Positions 1-6,250 of a stretch of DNA of 6,990 nucleotides are shown one piece after another. The translations under genes and the position numbers were made by a program. The notes under the pieces are model-generated. The model was not told the DNA's origin. It saw only the letters and a list, made by a program, of their open reading frames with translations, and did no database searches. The stretch spans positions 9,363-16,352 of the forward strand of contig DCTO01000063.1 in NCBI GenBank assembly GCA_002329285.1. Direction: 5' to 3'. Each line of letters opens with the position of its first letter. Position 1 is the stretch's first letter. The stretch is from Ruminococcaceae bacterium UBA1438. GTDB lineage: Bacteria > Bacillota > Clostridia > Oscillospirales > Acutalibacteraceae.

Positions 1-676
1 TGATGAGGCCGTCATCATGCTTAACCTCTGCAATCGGCTTTGGGCTTTCTTTAAGTCTTCTGCCGAAGATAATCTTCTGCGTATCCTCATAAAGAGGGAG
101 GCCGGGCATAAGTGTGTGCTTAACATTCTTTGCCTTTTCCTCTTTTCGCAGAGCATCTGCCGCCTGCTTTTCCTGAACAGCCTCTTTAACGGCCTTTTCC
201 ATATCAAAGCTTTCAAGCTCAACAAGCTTAACATTGGGCTCAAAGCCGAACATATCAAGAATAACTCCCTGAATATCCTCATCAACATTCTTGTTTTTAA
301 GAATATCAATACCGCCCCTGCGGAGCAGAATTCTTAAATCAGGCTCATTATATTCAACCACCGCGCCGTCAAAAAAGCCGTTTGCGGCGGGGTTTTGCTT
401 TTTAACAAATTCAATTATGCTTGAGAAATATGAGGTCTCAAACCGCTCGCTCATATAGCGGGGCCTGATGCTGACCTTATTAAGACCCATTTCTGCTTTA
501 ATACTTTTTTCAGCGGAATCGAAAACGGAATAATCAACAAGCTCTGAAAGGGCAAGAACAACAATAAGCTCTCTTTTTTCCCTGTTAACCGCGAAGCGGA
601 CGATTTCACCGTCTTGTAGACTTGTTAACTGAAATTCATCAACGTAATCCGCAAAATAATCCTTAAACAAATTCAT
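1..676 (-). CDS. polC: DNA polymerase III alpha subunit, PolC type, N-terminal part (cut by the window edge)
   Basis: Replicative polymerase of low-GC Gram-positives, here only its first 225 residues; the family is usually about 1,430 residues, so the OB fold, exonuclease and polymerase domains lie beyond the left edge. The frame stays open from the ATG at 676-674 to position 2. Residues 1-150 resemble the poorly conserved PolC N-terminal domain, including a stretch near 122-145 with GGIDILKNK and IQGVILDMFGF. A charged Lys/Glu/Ala-rich linker follows (about 157-187). The segment 203-225 with FGRRLKE, PKPIAEV and DDGLI matches the lead-in to the OB domain of PolC, where families read roughly 'I.GR.IK..P.PI.....E.G.VTVEGEVF'. 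The start codon overlaps the ispG stop by one base (TAATG) and only a weak AGAG lies about 13 nt upstream, so translation is probably coupled to ispG. The call rests on these resemblances plus gene order; no catalytic motif is visible in the part present. Confidence 0.85.
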   Translation of the reverse strand, partial: MNLFKDYFADYVDEFQLTSLQDGEIVRFAVNREKRELIVVLALSELVDYSVFDSAEKSIKAEMGLNKVSIRPRYMSERFETSYFSSIIEFVKKQNPAANGFFDGAVVEYNEPDLRILLRRGGIDILKNKNVDEDIQGVILDMFGFEPNVKLVELESFDMEKAVKEAVQEKQAADALRKEEKAKNVKHTLMPGLPLYEDTQKIIFGRRLKESPKPIAEVKHDDGLI

Positions 677-1734
677 TATAATTTATCTATCTCTTTCATC
701 AATTCATCAAGCAAATCTTCCTCTGCAACCTTGCGCAGAATCTCTCCCTTTTTGAAGATTAAGCCATTGCCGTCTCCCCCGGCGATGCCGATATCGGCCT
801 CCTTGGCTTCACCCGGCCCGTTAACGATGCAGCCCATAACCGCAACCTTAATCGGCTTTTTGCAATCACGAAGCCTTTCCTCAACCTGCTTTGCAAGGGA
901 GATTAAATCAATTCTGGTTCTGCCGCAGGTTGGGCAGGAAATTAAGTAAGGGCAATCATTTTTAAGCCCGATTGCTTTAAGTATATCAAAGGCGGCGAAA
1001 ACCTCTTTGACCGGCTCATCGGATAGGCTGGCGCGAATAGTGTCTCCTATTCCCCTGGTGAGCAGAGAGCCAATGCCGACAGCAGATTTTATTATGCCCA
1101 TTCTTTCCGTTCCCGCCTCTGTTACACCGAGATGAAGCGGATAAGCGCACTGCTGCGCCGCAAGCTCATAAGCGGCAATCATTGTGTTAACATTTGATGA
1201 TTTTATTGAAATCACAATATCATCAAAATCAAATCTTTCAAGAAGCGAGGCATGATAAAGCGCAGATTCAACCATTGCCTGCGGAGTCGGAGCGCCGTAC
1301 TTTTCAAGGATTTCCTTTTCAAGCGAGCCGCTGTTAACGCCGATTCTGATTGGAAGCCCCCTTTGCCTGCACGCATCTGCAACAGCCTTAACCCTGCTTT
1401 CATCGCCGATATTGCCGGGGTTGATTCTTATTTTATCAATTCCCCTTTCGGCGGCACCGAGGGCAAGGTGATAATCAAAATGAATATCCGCAACCAGCGG
1501 AACATCAACGGCATTCTTAATCGGCTCAATCAAATCAAGCGCCTGTTCATTTGGAATGGCAAAACGGATAATCTGGCAGCCTGCTGATGCAAGCTCCTTT
1601 GCCTGCTCAACAGAGCGCTCTATATCTGTTGACGGAATATTGAGCATTGACTGAACCAAAACCGGCGAATCACCGCCAATAAAGGTGTTGCCAACCTTAA
1701 CCTTTTTTGAATTTCTGCGAATTATTTCACTCAT
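676..1734 (-). CDS. ispG: 4-hydroxy-3-methylbut-2-en-1-yl diphosphate synthase (flavodoxin/ferredoxin), IspG/GcpE
   Basis: Cytosolic iron-sulfur enzyme of the MEP isoprenoid pathway; it reductively opens 2-C-methyl-D-erythritol 2,4-cyclodiphosphate to HMBPP. At 352 residues it is the usual length of the bacterial two-domain form, without the insert found in plants and some other lineages. The TIM-barrel half shows VQSM (about 27-30), PLVADIHFDY, RINPGNIG, PIRIGVNSGSLE and LHLGVTEAG. The C-terminal cluster domain carries SCPTCGRT (Cys267, Cys270) and MGCIVNGPGE (Cys302, Glu309), which are the three cysteines and the glutamate expected to bind the 4Fe-4S cluster. A small deviation is SMLNIPSTD where many homologues have SMTNT. 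The start is set by GAGGT at 1741-1745, 6 nt before the ATG. It lies 21 nt after rseP and overlaps polC by one base. With dxr in the same operon, it links isoprenoid supply to uppS. Confidence 0.97.
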   Translation of the reverse strand: MSEIIRRNSKKVKVGNTFIGGDSPVLVQSMLNIPSTDIERSVEQAKELASAGCQIIRFAIPNEQALDLIEPIKNAVDVPLVADIHFDYHLALGAAERGIDKIRINPGNIGDESRVKAVADACRQRGLPIRIGVNSGSLEKEILEKYGAPTPQAMVESALYHASLLERFDFDDIVISIKSSNVNTMIAAYELAAQQCAYPLHLGVTEAGTERMGIIKSAVGIGSLLTRGIGDTIRASLSDEPVKEVFAAFDILKAIGLKNDCPYLISCPTCGRTRIDLISLAKQVEERLRDCKKPIKVAVMGCIVNGPGEAKEADIGIAGGDGNGLIFKKGEILRKVAEEDLLDELMKEIDKL

Positions 1735-1740
1735 ATTCTT

Positions 1741-1745
1741 ACCTC
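1741..1745 (-). promoter_or_regulatory. Ribosome binding site of ispG
   Basis: GAGGT on the minus strand, 6 nt before the ATG at 1734. It lies in the 21-nt gap after the rseP stop and fixes the ispG start. Confidence 0.8.
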
Positions 1746-1755
1746 TGATAATTTA

Positions 1756-2796
1756 TCAAAACAACTTTGTTATATCTGAAAAGGTTACAACGACCATAAG
1801 CCCGAGCAGGAGAACAAGCCCTGTGGCATTGATTGCATATTCCCATTTTGCGGGAAGTTTGCGCCTGAAAACGCCTTCTCCGAGAAGCATAAAGAAGCGC
1901 CAGCCGTCCAGCGCGGGAATTGGGAACAAATTGAAAAGCCCGATATTGATTGTAAGCAAAGCCATTATTCTGAACATAGAATAATAGCTGACCTTAACCG
2001 CGGTTGAAACGACGCTCACGGCACCTATAGGCCCGCTGATATCAGAAAGCCCGAATCTGCCGAAAATCAAATCATGAACGGAAAGAAAAACCATTCTTGT
2101 GAAGGAAACGAAAACCTGGCAGCTGTTTTTCAGAACACCGCTTACGGTTTTTTCCTCACCAAAAAGGAAGAAATCCATATTGATATATTGCTTTCCCTCA
2201 TATTCCGTCATGGCAAAGATTACATCAAGATTGACCTGCTCTCCGTCACGCTCAACCACCATCTGAACGGTTTCATCTGGTGATCGGGAAAGCCCGGTTT
2301 GAATATCGGTTGCAGTATAAACGCGCATACCGTCAATGCTTTTAATCGTATCCCCCGCCTGAAGGCCGCTTTCGCTGCTGGAAGCGGAATCAGCAAATTT
2401 TGCAACCGTTGTTGTGCCGATTAAATCCTGGCTGCTGATGAGGCAGGCTATAATAACAAAGCCGAGTATTAAATTCATAATTGCGCCCGCAGCAACAACA
2501 AACATCCTGGCAGGAACGCTTTTTTTGGAAAACGAGCCGCTGTCTTCCGAATCCTCGTCCTCGCCCTCCATTGCGCAATAACCGCCGAGAGGAAGCCAAC
2601 GAAGGGAATATTTAGTGTCTCCCTTCTTAAAGGAAAAAACCTTTGGCCCCATTCCTATTGAAAATTCATTAACCTTGATTTTCATAAGCTTTGCTGCAAC
2701 AAAATGCCCACCCTCATGAATAAGAATAATGAATTCAAAAAACAGAATGGCAATGATAATCGGATAAACACTGCCCCATACAGAAGAAATGCTCAA
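1756..2796 (-). CDS. rseP: RIP metalloprotease (site-2 protease), RseP/RasP family
   Basis: Zinc intramembrane protease that cuts transmembrane helices, in this family typically anti-sigma factors and remnant signal peptides (RasP in Bacillus). Its 346 residues are of usual length for the single-PDZ Gram-positive type. Helix 1 (about 10-35) carries the zinc motif HEGGH at 27-31 with catalytic Glu28. GMGP and PLGGYCAMEGEDED follow (48-82), as in RasP homologues. A second hydrophobic segment spans about 98-120, a PDZ domain about 127-192, and SGPIG sits at 254-258. The third zinc-ligand motif NLFPIPALDG is at 289-298 with Asp297, and a last helix covers about 323-340. Oddities: HEGGH instead of the commoner HELGH, and Trp299 in the LDGG(R) position. 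The start is TTG at 2796-2794; GAGG lies 7 nt before it and no in-frame ATG fits the family N-terminus better. It begins 13 nt after dxr. The substrate cannot be told from this window. Confidence 0.95.
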   Translation of the reverse strand: MSISSVWGSVYPIIIAILFFEFIILIHEGGHFVAAKLMKIKVNEFSIGMGPKVFSFKKGDTKYSLRWLPLGGYCAMEGEDEDSEDSGSFSKKSVPARMFVVAAGAIMNLILGFVIIACLISSQDLIGTTTVAKFADSASSSESGLQAGDTIKSIDGMRVYTATDIQTGLSRSPDETVQMVVERDGEQVNLDVIFAMTEYEGKQYINMDFFLFGEEKTVSGVLKNSCQVFVSFTRMVFLSVHDLIFGRFGLSDISGPIGAVSVVSTAVKVSYYSMFRIMALLTINIGLFNLFPIPALDGWRFFMLLGEGVFRRKLPAKWEYAINATGLVLLLGLMVVVTFSDITKLF

Positions 2797-2803
2797 ACAA
2801 TCG

Positions 2804-2807
2804 CCTC
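2804..2807 (-). promoter_or_regulatory. Ribosome binding site deciding the TTG start of rseP
   Basis: GAGG lies between the dxr stop (TAA, 2812-2810) and the TTG at 2796-2794, with 7 nt spacing. Another TTG at 2800-2798 is out of frame and too close to the GAGG. The placement strongly supports non-ATG initiation. Confidence 0.75.
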
Positions 2808-2809
2808 AA

Positions 2810-3961
2810 TTATTTATTATAATTACGGATAACATATTCCCTTGCCGCCCTATCTGCGGCAAGGACATCATCCAATGTGAAATCCTGAATATTTGAAAGA
2901 CTGTGCATGGCCTCTCTATTAAGATATGCAACATCTGCAAATTTAATTTTGCCCTGAAGAAAAAGCTTTACGCTTTCTTCATTGGCGCCGTTTACCGCAG
3001 CGGGATAAACACCACCAAGCTCAATTGCCTGCTTGCAGAGGTTTATGCATTCAAAGGTTTCGTAATCCGGCTCAAAGAAGGTTAGCTTACCGTAATCCGC
3101 AAGAGAAAGCGGAGCAACGGGGCTTTGAAGCCTTTGCGGATAAGTTAGCGCATACTGAATAGGTATTCTCATATCAGGCACGCCAAGCTGGGCAATGACC
3201 GAATTATCCTGAAAAACGACAGCAGAATGAAGCACGGATTCGCGGTGAACAACAATTTCGATATCATCATTGGGAACATTGAAAAGCCATTTAGCCTCAA
3301 TGAATTCAAGGCCCTTGTTCATCATCGTAGCACTGTCTATAGTTATTTTTGCGCCCATATCCCAATTGGGATGCTTTAAAGCATCAGCGGCAGTAACGTT
3401 TTCAAGCTCTTTTTTTGTTTTGCCGAAAAACGGACCGCCGGAGGCAGTGAGAATTATTTTTTTAAGCGCCTTTTCATCCGGACTTCCCTGAAGGGACTGG
3501 AAAATGGCAGAATGCTCACTATCCACCGGAAGGATTGAAACGCCGTTTTCCTTTGCAAGGCGGGTTACAAGCTTGCCGCCCGCGACAAGAGTTTCCTTAT
3601 TAGCAAGAGCAATTGTTTTTTTTGCCTTTATTGCCTCAATGGTTGGCAGAAGCCCGATCATGCCCACAACGGAGGTGAGCACCGTATCCGCGCCGGTAAA
3701 GGTTGCGCATTCAATCAAGCCTTCCATCCCGCAAAGAATTTTTACATCTAAATCCGCAACTCTGGAGCTTAAATCCTTTGCCGCCGCCTCATTCATCATG
3801 CAGGCGAGCGCAGGACCGAATTCACGGATTTGCTTTTCAATCAGCTCAACATTTGAATTGGCCGTGAGGCAAACAACATTTATGCCATGCATTCTGCAGA
3901 CATCCAGAGTTTGCGTGCCGATTGAGCCCGTTGAGCCGAGAATTGAAAGAATTTTAGTCAT
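2810..3961 (-). CDS. dxr: 1-deoxy-D-xylulose 5-phosphate reductoisomerase
   Basis: NADPH-dependent enzyme of the MEP pathway converting 1-deoxy-D-xylulose 5-phosphate to 2-C-methyl-D-erythritol 4-phosphate; cytosolic and the target of fosmidomycin. Its 383 residues are typical. The N-terminal Rossmann domain begins with LGSTGSIG at 8-15 and contains ALANKETLVAGG (118-129). Divalent metal ligands are seen in VDSEHSA (Asp147, Glu149) and MMNKGLEFIEA (Glu219, with Asn215 and Lys216). The substrate-binding Ser174 lies in SGGPF, and the mobile loop has HPNWDMG (His197, Trp200). HRESVLHS and GVPDMRIPIQYALTYP follow as expected, then the C-terminal helical domain. No key residue is missing. GAGGT at 3969-3973 lies 7 nt before the ATG. 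It sits 30 nt after cdsA and 13 nt before rseP. The run of eight A at codons 113-116 is unusual but keeps frame. Confidence 0.98.
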   Translation of the reverse strand: MTKILSILGSTGSIGTQTLDVCRMHGINVVCLTANSNVELIEKQIREFGPALACMMNEAAAKDLSSRVADLDVKILCGMEGLIECATFTGADTVLTSVVGMIGLLPTIEAIKAKKTIALANKETLVAGGKLVTRLAKENGVSILPVDSEHSAIFQSLQGSPDEKALKKIILTASGGPFFGKTKKELENVTAADALKHPNWDMGAKITIDSATMMNKGLEFIEAKWLFNVPNDDIEIVVHRESVLHSAVVFQDNSVIAQLGVPDMRIPIQYALTYPQRLQSPVAPLSLADYGKLTFFEPDYETFECINLCKQAIELGGVYPAAVNGANEESVKLFLQGKIKFADVAYLNREAMHSLSNIQDFTLDDVLAADRAAREYVIRNYNK

Positions 3962-3968
3962 AACAAAT

Positions 3969-3973
3969 ACCTC
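3969..3973 (-). promoter_or_regulatory. Ribosome binding site of dxr
   Basis: GAGGT lies in the 30-nt cdsA-dxr gap, 7 nt before the ATG at 3961. It supports this start. Confidence 0.8.
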
Positions 3974-3991
3974 GTAGCGGTTAGCTTCTTT

Positions 3992-4861
3992 CTAAACGGC
4001 AAAAGCAACAAGTGCCATTGCATAAGTAAGCGGAAGGGTGAAAAGAGTTGAATCAAATCTGTCCATAACACCGCCGTGGCCGGGGAAAATTTTGCCGAAA
4101 TCCTTAACATCAAAATTGCGTTTCAGAACGGAAGCGCTTAAATCGCCCATCATTCCCATAAAGGAAATGGGAACGCAGCAAACCATCAGAATTGTGGTGC
4201 CGGCAGTATCCAGCTTTGCATCTGCAAAATGGTTATAAAGCAGAAACGCAACCGCGTTAAGCACGATTGAAGCGATAATTCCGCAAGCCGCGCCCTCAAT
4301 GGTTTTCTTAGGGCTGATGTTAGGGCTCATCTTATGCTTGCCGAAAGCCATGCCGCCAAGCTGGGCGCCGCTATCAGTTGCAAGGGCGCAGATGAGCGCA
4401 TAAAAAATGAGATATATGCCAAACTGCTCATTCATATACATATCGCGCAGACGAACAAAAACGGAAAAGCCGTAAGGCACAAACACGCTTGCGAAAATTG
4501 CAATTGCAGCCTGCTCAAACCTTGTGTGCGAATAGCCCTTGAGCATTGCAAGCATAAATGCAAGCACGAGCACAATCACAAAAACCTGATGCGGGACGGC
4601 ATAGATAACCTTGCCCCAAACCTCTGCAGAAACAAAAGGCATTAAAACCTTTTTGCTTGCGAAAAACGGAACGAGGCCAGCAAATGCCGTACCTAAAACG
4701 AGAATAAACTTATTATCAAGCTTTGAGCATTTCATTATTTCATTTGCGGCGATTGCGGAAAAGACAGCAATCACCAGAACAAACAGCGGTGTGTTTATCT
4801 GCCAGACAACAAGCGCAAGAAGCGCAAGCAAAACGGCAGCAGTTAAAACTCTTTGTTTCAT
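3992..4861 (-). CDS. cdsA: Phosphatidate cytidylyltransferase (CDP-diacylglycerol synthase)
   Basis: Integral membrane enzyme that joins CTP and phosphatidic acid to give CDP-diacylglycerol, the branch point of phospholipid synthesis. The 289-residue product has many hydrophobic segments (roughly 5-38, 51-67, 91-108, 117-136, 148-163, 192-209, 222-238 and 273-288). The family signature is complete at 244-270: S-x-L-K-R, then K253-D254, then PGHGGVMDRFD with the acidic residues Asp267 and Asp270. Upstream, ATDSGAQLGG and FGKHKMSPNISPKKTIEG (about 161-190) match the conserved cytoplasmic nucleotide-binding region. The frame is open upstream to a Met at 4972, but that would run 86 nt into uppS and add residues unlike the family. 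The ATG at 4861 starts the expected MKQRV plus first helix and has GGTGAT just before it, so I chose it. It lies 25 nt after uppS and 30 nt before dxr. Confidence 0.96.
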   Translation of the reverse strand: MKQRVLTAAVLLALLALVVWQINTPLFVLVIAVFSAIAANEIMKCSKLDNKFILVLGTAFAGLVPFFASKKVLMPFVSAEVWGKVIYAVPHQVFVIVLVLAFMLAMLKGYSHTRFEQAAIAIFASVFVPYGFSVFVRLRDMYMNEQFGIYLIFYALICALATDSGAQLGGMAFGKHKMSPNISPKKTIEGAACGIIASIVLNAVAFLLYNHFADAKLDTAGTTILMVCCVPISFMGMMGDLSASVLKRNFDVKDFGKIFPGHGGVMDRFDSTLFTLPLTYAMALVAFAV

Positions 4862-4865
4862 ATAA

Positions 4866-4871
4866 ATCACC
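4866..4871 (-). promoter_or_regulatory. Ribosome binding site deciding the cdsA start
   Basis: GGTGAT, complementary to the 16S rRNA tail, ends 4 nt before the ATG at 4861. It supports the short form of CdsA over the frame extension into uppS. In-frame TTG and GTG codons overlap the site itself and are therefore unlikely starts. Confidence 0.65.
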
Positions 4872-4886
4872 AAGCTTTCATAAGTA

Positions 4887-5603
4887 TTAAGCGCCGAAGC
4901 GGCGGTTTCTTTTTTCAAATTCGGCAAGCGCAAGATGAAGATCCTTTTCAGAAAAATCAGGCCAGAGCACATCGCTGAACCAAAATTCGCTGTAAGCCGC
5001 CTGCCAGAGCAGGAAATTTGAAAGCCTTTCCTCTCCGCTGGGGCGGATAATCAGATCGCAATCCGCCATGGTATAAATCGCAGAGCTTATATCATCCTCC
5101 GTGATTTCGGTTTTACCGGAGGAAATCAGAGAATTAACGGCAGAAACGATTTCCTGCCTGCCACCGTAATTCACGGCAACGTTAATCAAAGTGCCGTTTC
5201 TGCCACTCGTGTTTTCCTCTGCCTCATCCATAAGCCTTATTAGCTCCTGCGGCATTCCTTTTCTTTCGCCGACGAAACGCACGCGCAGATTGCCGCTTGC
5301 CTCCATATCCGCCTTCGCCTCAAGCAGATAATCCTTGAAGAGGGACATCAAGGTGTCCACCTCCTCCTGGGGGCGTTTCCAGTTTTCGGTTGAAAAGGCA
5401 TAAAAGGTTGCTTCTTCTATTCCAAGCCTGCCGCATTCGCGCGAAATTTTTTTGAAGACCTCAGCGCCTGCCTTATGGCCATAGGTGCGAGGCATTCCCC
5501 TTTTCTTTGCCCAGCGGCCATTGCCATCCATAATAATGCCGATGTGCTTTGGCAGCACGGAAAATTCAACCTTTTCATCAGTTTTTTTGTTAAATAAAGC
5601 CAT
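4887..5603 (-). CDS. uppS: Di-trans,poly-cis-undecaprenyl diphosphate synthase (isoprenyl transferase)
   Basis: Cis-prenyltransferase adding IPP units to farnesyl diphosphate to make the C55 carrier lipid for peptidoglycan and other envelope polymers; a peripheral cytosolic enzyme. Of 238 residues, HIGIIMDGNGRWAKKR (20-35) holds the metal-binding Asp26, and H43 lies in YGHKAG. FYAFSTENWKRP follows at 67-78, then NYGGRQEI at 145-152. DLIIRPSGEERLSNFLLWQ (183-201) gives the pyrophosphate-binding Arg187 and Arg193, and Glu206 is in AYSEFWF. Compared from memory with Bacillus UppS, the stretch from NYGGR to IRxSGE is about eight residues shorter, and the usual Thr or Gly after Arg187 is Pro. Catalytic residues are all present, so I expect activity. 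CGGGAG lies 7 nt before the ATG. The gene follows frr by 64 nt, a gap containing a terminator-like hairpin, and precedes cdsA by 25 nt. Confidence 0.97.
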   Translation of the reverse strand: MALFNKKTDEKVEFSVLPKHIGIIMDGNGRWAKKRGMPRTYGHKAGAEVFKKISRECGRLGIEEATFYAFSTENWKRPQEEVDTLMSLFKDYLLEAKADMEASGNLRVRFVGERKGMPQELIRLMDEAEENTSGRNGTLINVAVNYGGRQEIVSAVNSLISSGKTEITEDDISSAIYTMADCDLIIRPSGEERLSNFLLWQAAYSEFWFSDVLWPDFSEKDLHLALAEFEKRNRRFGA

Positions 5604-5610
5604 AGTTTTG

Positions 5611-5616
5611 CTCCCG
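5611..5616 (-). promoter_or_regulatory. uppS ribosome binding site, perfectly complementary to an upstream hairpin arm
   Basis: CGGGAG lies 7 nt before the uppS ATG (5603) and is the only plausible Shine-Dalgarno there. It directly follows a six-U run. It can form six Watson-Crick pairs with CTCCCG at 5630-5635, leaving a 13-nt loop, which would hide the ribosome site. The same CTCCCG is also part of the 3' arm of the upstream hairpin, so the two pairings exclude each other. Confidence 0.6.
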
Positions 5617-5656
5617 AAAAAACAACTTACGGGAGGGTGTTAGCCCTCCCAAAGTT
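5617..5656 (-). terminator. Terminator-like hairpin inside the operon, between frr and uppS
   Basis: On the transcribed strand GGGAGGG (5644-5650) and CCCTCCC (5631-5637) form a perfect 7-bp stem with the 6-nt loop CTAACA. The stem can continue by a U-G pair (5651/5630), one bulged U (5629) and five more pairs, AACTT (5652-5656) with AAGTT (5624-5628). One G and then six T (5617-5622) follow, as in intrinsic terminators. It lies 11 nt past the frr stop. The weak A-U base next to the U run suggests partial rather than complete termination, which fits genes downstream that have no other evident promoter. On the plus strand there is no T run, so it would act in one direction only. No termination has been measured here; this is a reading of the sequence. 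Confidence 0.6.
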
Positions 5657-5667
5657 AAACAGTTTAT

Positions 5668-6222
5668 TTAGATGGAAAGGATTTCCTGCTCCTTCTTCTT
5701 TTCCATATCCTCCACCTGCTTGGTGTAATCATCGGTAATTTTCTGAAGCTCTTTTTCGCCATTCTTCTGATCATCCTCTGTGATCTGATTATCTTTTTTA
5801 AGCTTCTTAAGATCATCCATAGCATCGCGGCGGATATTTCTGATTGCAACCTTGCCCTCTTCAGCACGCTTTGAAACATCCTTAACAAGATCCTTGCGGC
5901 GCTCCTCTGTGAGCGGAGGGAAGGAAAGGCGGATAACCTTGCCGTCATTGCTGGGATTAATTCCGATATCGGAAGTGTTTATTGCCTTTTCAATTTCCTT
6001 AATTGTGGAGGCATCCCAGGGCTGAATCATTAGCATTCTGGGCTCCGGAACTGAAATTGCCGCCATCTGATTAAGAGGGGTTGGCGATCCGTAATAATCA
6101 ACTGTTATTCTGTCTAAAATTGCAGGATTTGCCCTACCTGCGCGAATTGCCTTATAATCCCTGTCAAGTGAATCAAGGCATTTTTCCATTTTCCCCTTGG
6201 TTTTTTCAAATAAAGCTTCCAT
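5668..6222 (-). CDS. frr: Ribosome recycling factor
   Basis: With EF-G it splits the post-termination ribosome so that subunits can be reused; cytosolic and essential in most bacteria. At 184 residues it has the standard length. The N-terminal helix of domain I is followed by the signature [13 protein letters not shown] (27-39) and [14 protein letters not shown]. Domain II spans about 31-104 and includes [15 protein letters not shown] and [23 protein letters not shown]. The long closing helices of domain I contain the conserved basic patch [16 protein letters not shown] (128-143), and the C-terminus is rich in Lys and Glu as usual. AAGGA at 6230-6234 lies 7 nt before the ATG. It follows pyrH by 28 nt, the classic pyrH-frr pair, and is followed by a terminator-like hairpin that may separate it from uppS in expression. 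Confidence 0.98.
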   Translation of the reverse strand: MEALFEKTKGKMEKCLDSLDRDYKAIRAGRANPAILDRITVDYYGSPTPLNQMAAISVPEPRMLMIQPWDASTIKEIEKAINTSDIGINPSNDGKVIRLSFPPLTEERRKDLVKDVSKRAEEGKVAIRNIRRDAMDDLKKLKKDNQITEDDQKNGEKELQKITDDYTKQVEDMEKKKEQEILSI

Positions 6223-6229
6223 AACTATA

Positions 6230-6234
6230 TCCTT
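6230..6234 (-). promoter_or_regulatory. Ribosome binding site of frr
   Basis: AAGGA lies in the 28-nt pyrH-frr gap, 7 nt before the ATG at 6222. Confidence 0.75.
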
Positions 6235-6250
6235 TCTTTATTTAAGAAAT

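Noticed and set aside
17..337. A plus-strand open frame of 106 codons with Leu- and Asn-rich product
   Set aside because: The minus strand here is the open N-terminal part of polC with matching family features, so the plus frame is a shadow.
1747..1757. Short near-palindrome GATAATTTATC at the rseP-ispG junction
   Set aside because: Five A/T-rich pairs are too weak for a terminator and too short to support an operator call.
3616..3623. Run of eight A in the dxr coding strand as a possible programmed frameshift site
   Set aside because: The zero frame is intact and encodes conserved dxr sequence on both sides; no stimulatory structure or useful alternative product is evident. It is at most a sequencing-error hotspot, and no error is seen.
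3504..3977. A 157-codon open frame on the plus strand opposite dxr
   Set aside because: It lies wholly antisense to the well-conserved dxr, has no good ribosome site and no recognisable protein motif; it is a codon-bias shadow.
4862..4972. N-terminal extension of CdsA by 37 codons
   Set aside because: It overlaps the end of uppS, does not resemble the family, and a good ribosome site precedes the ATG at 4861.
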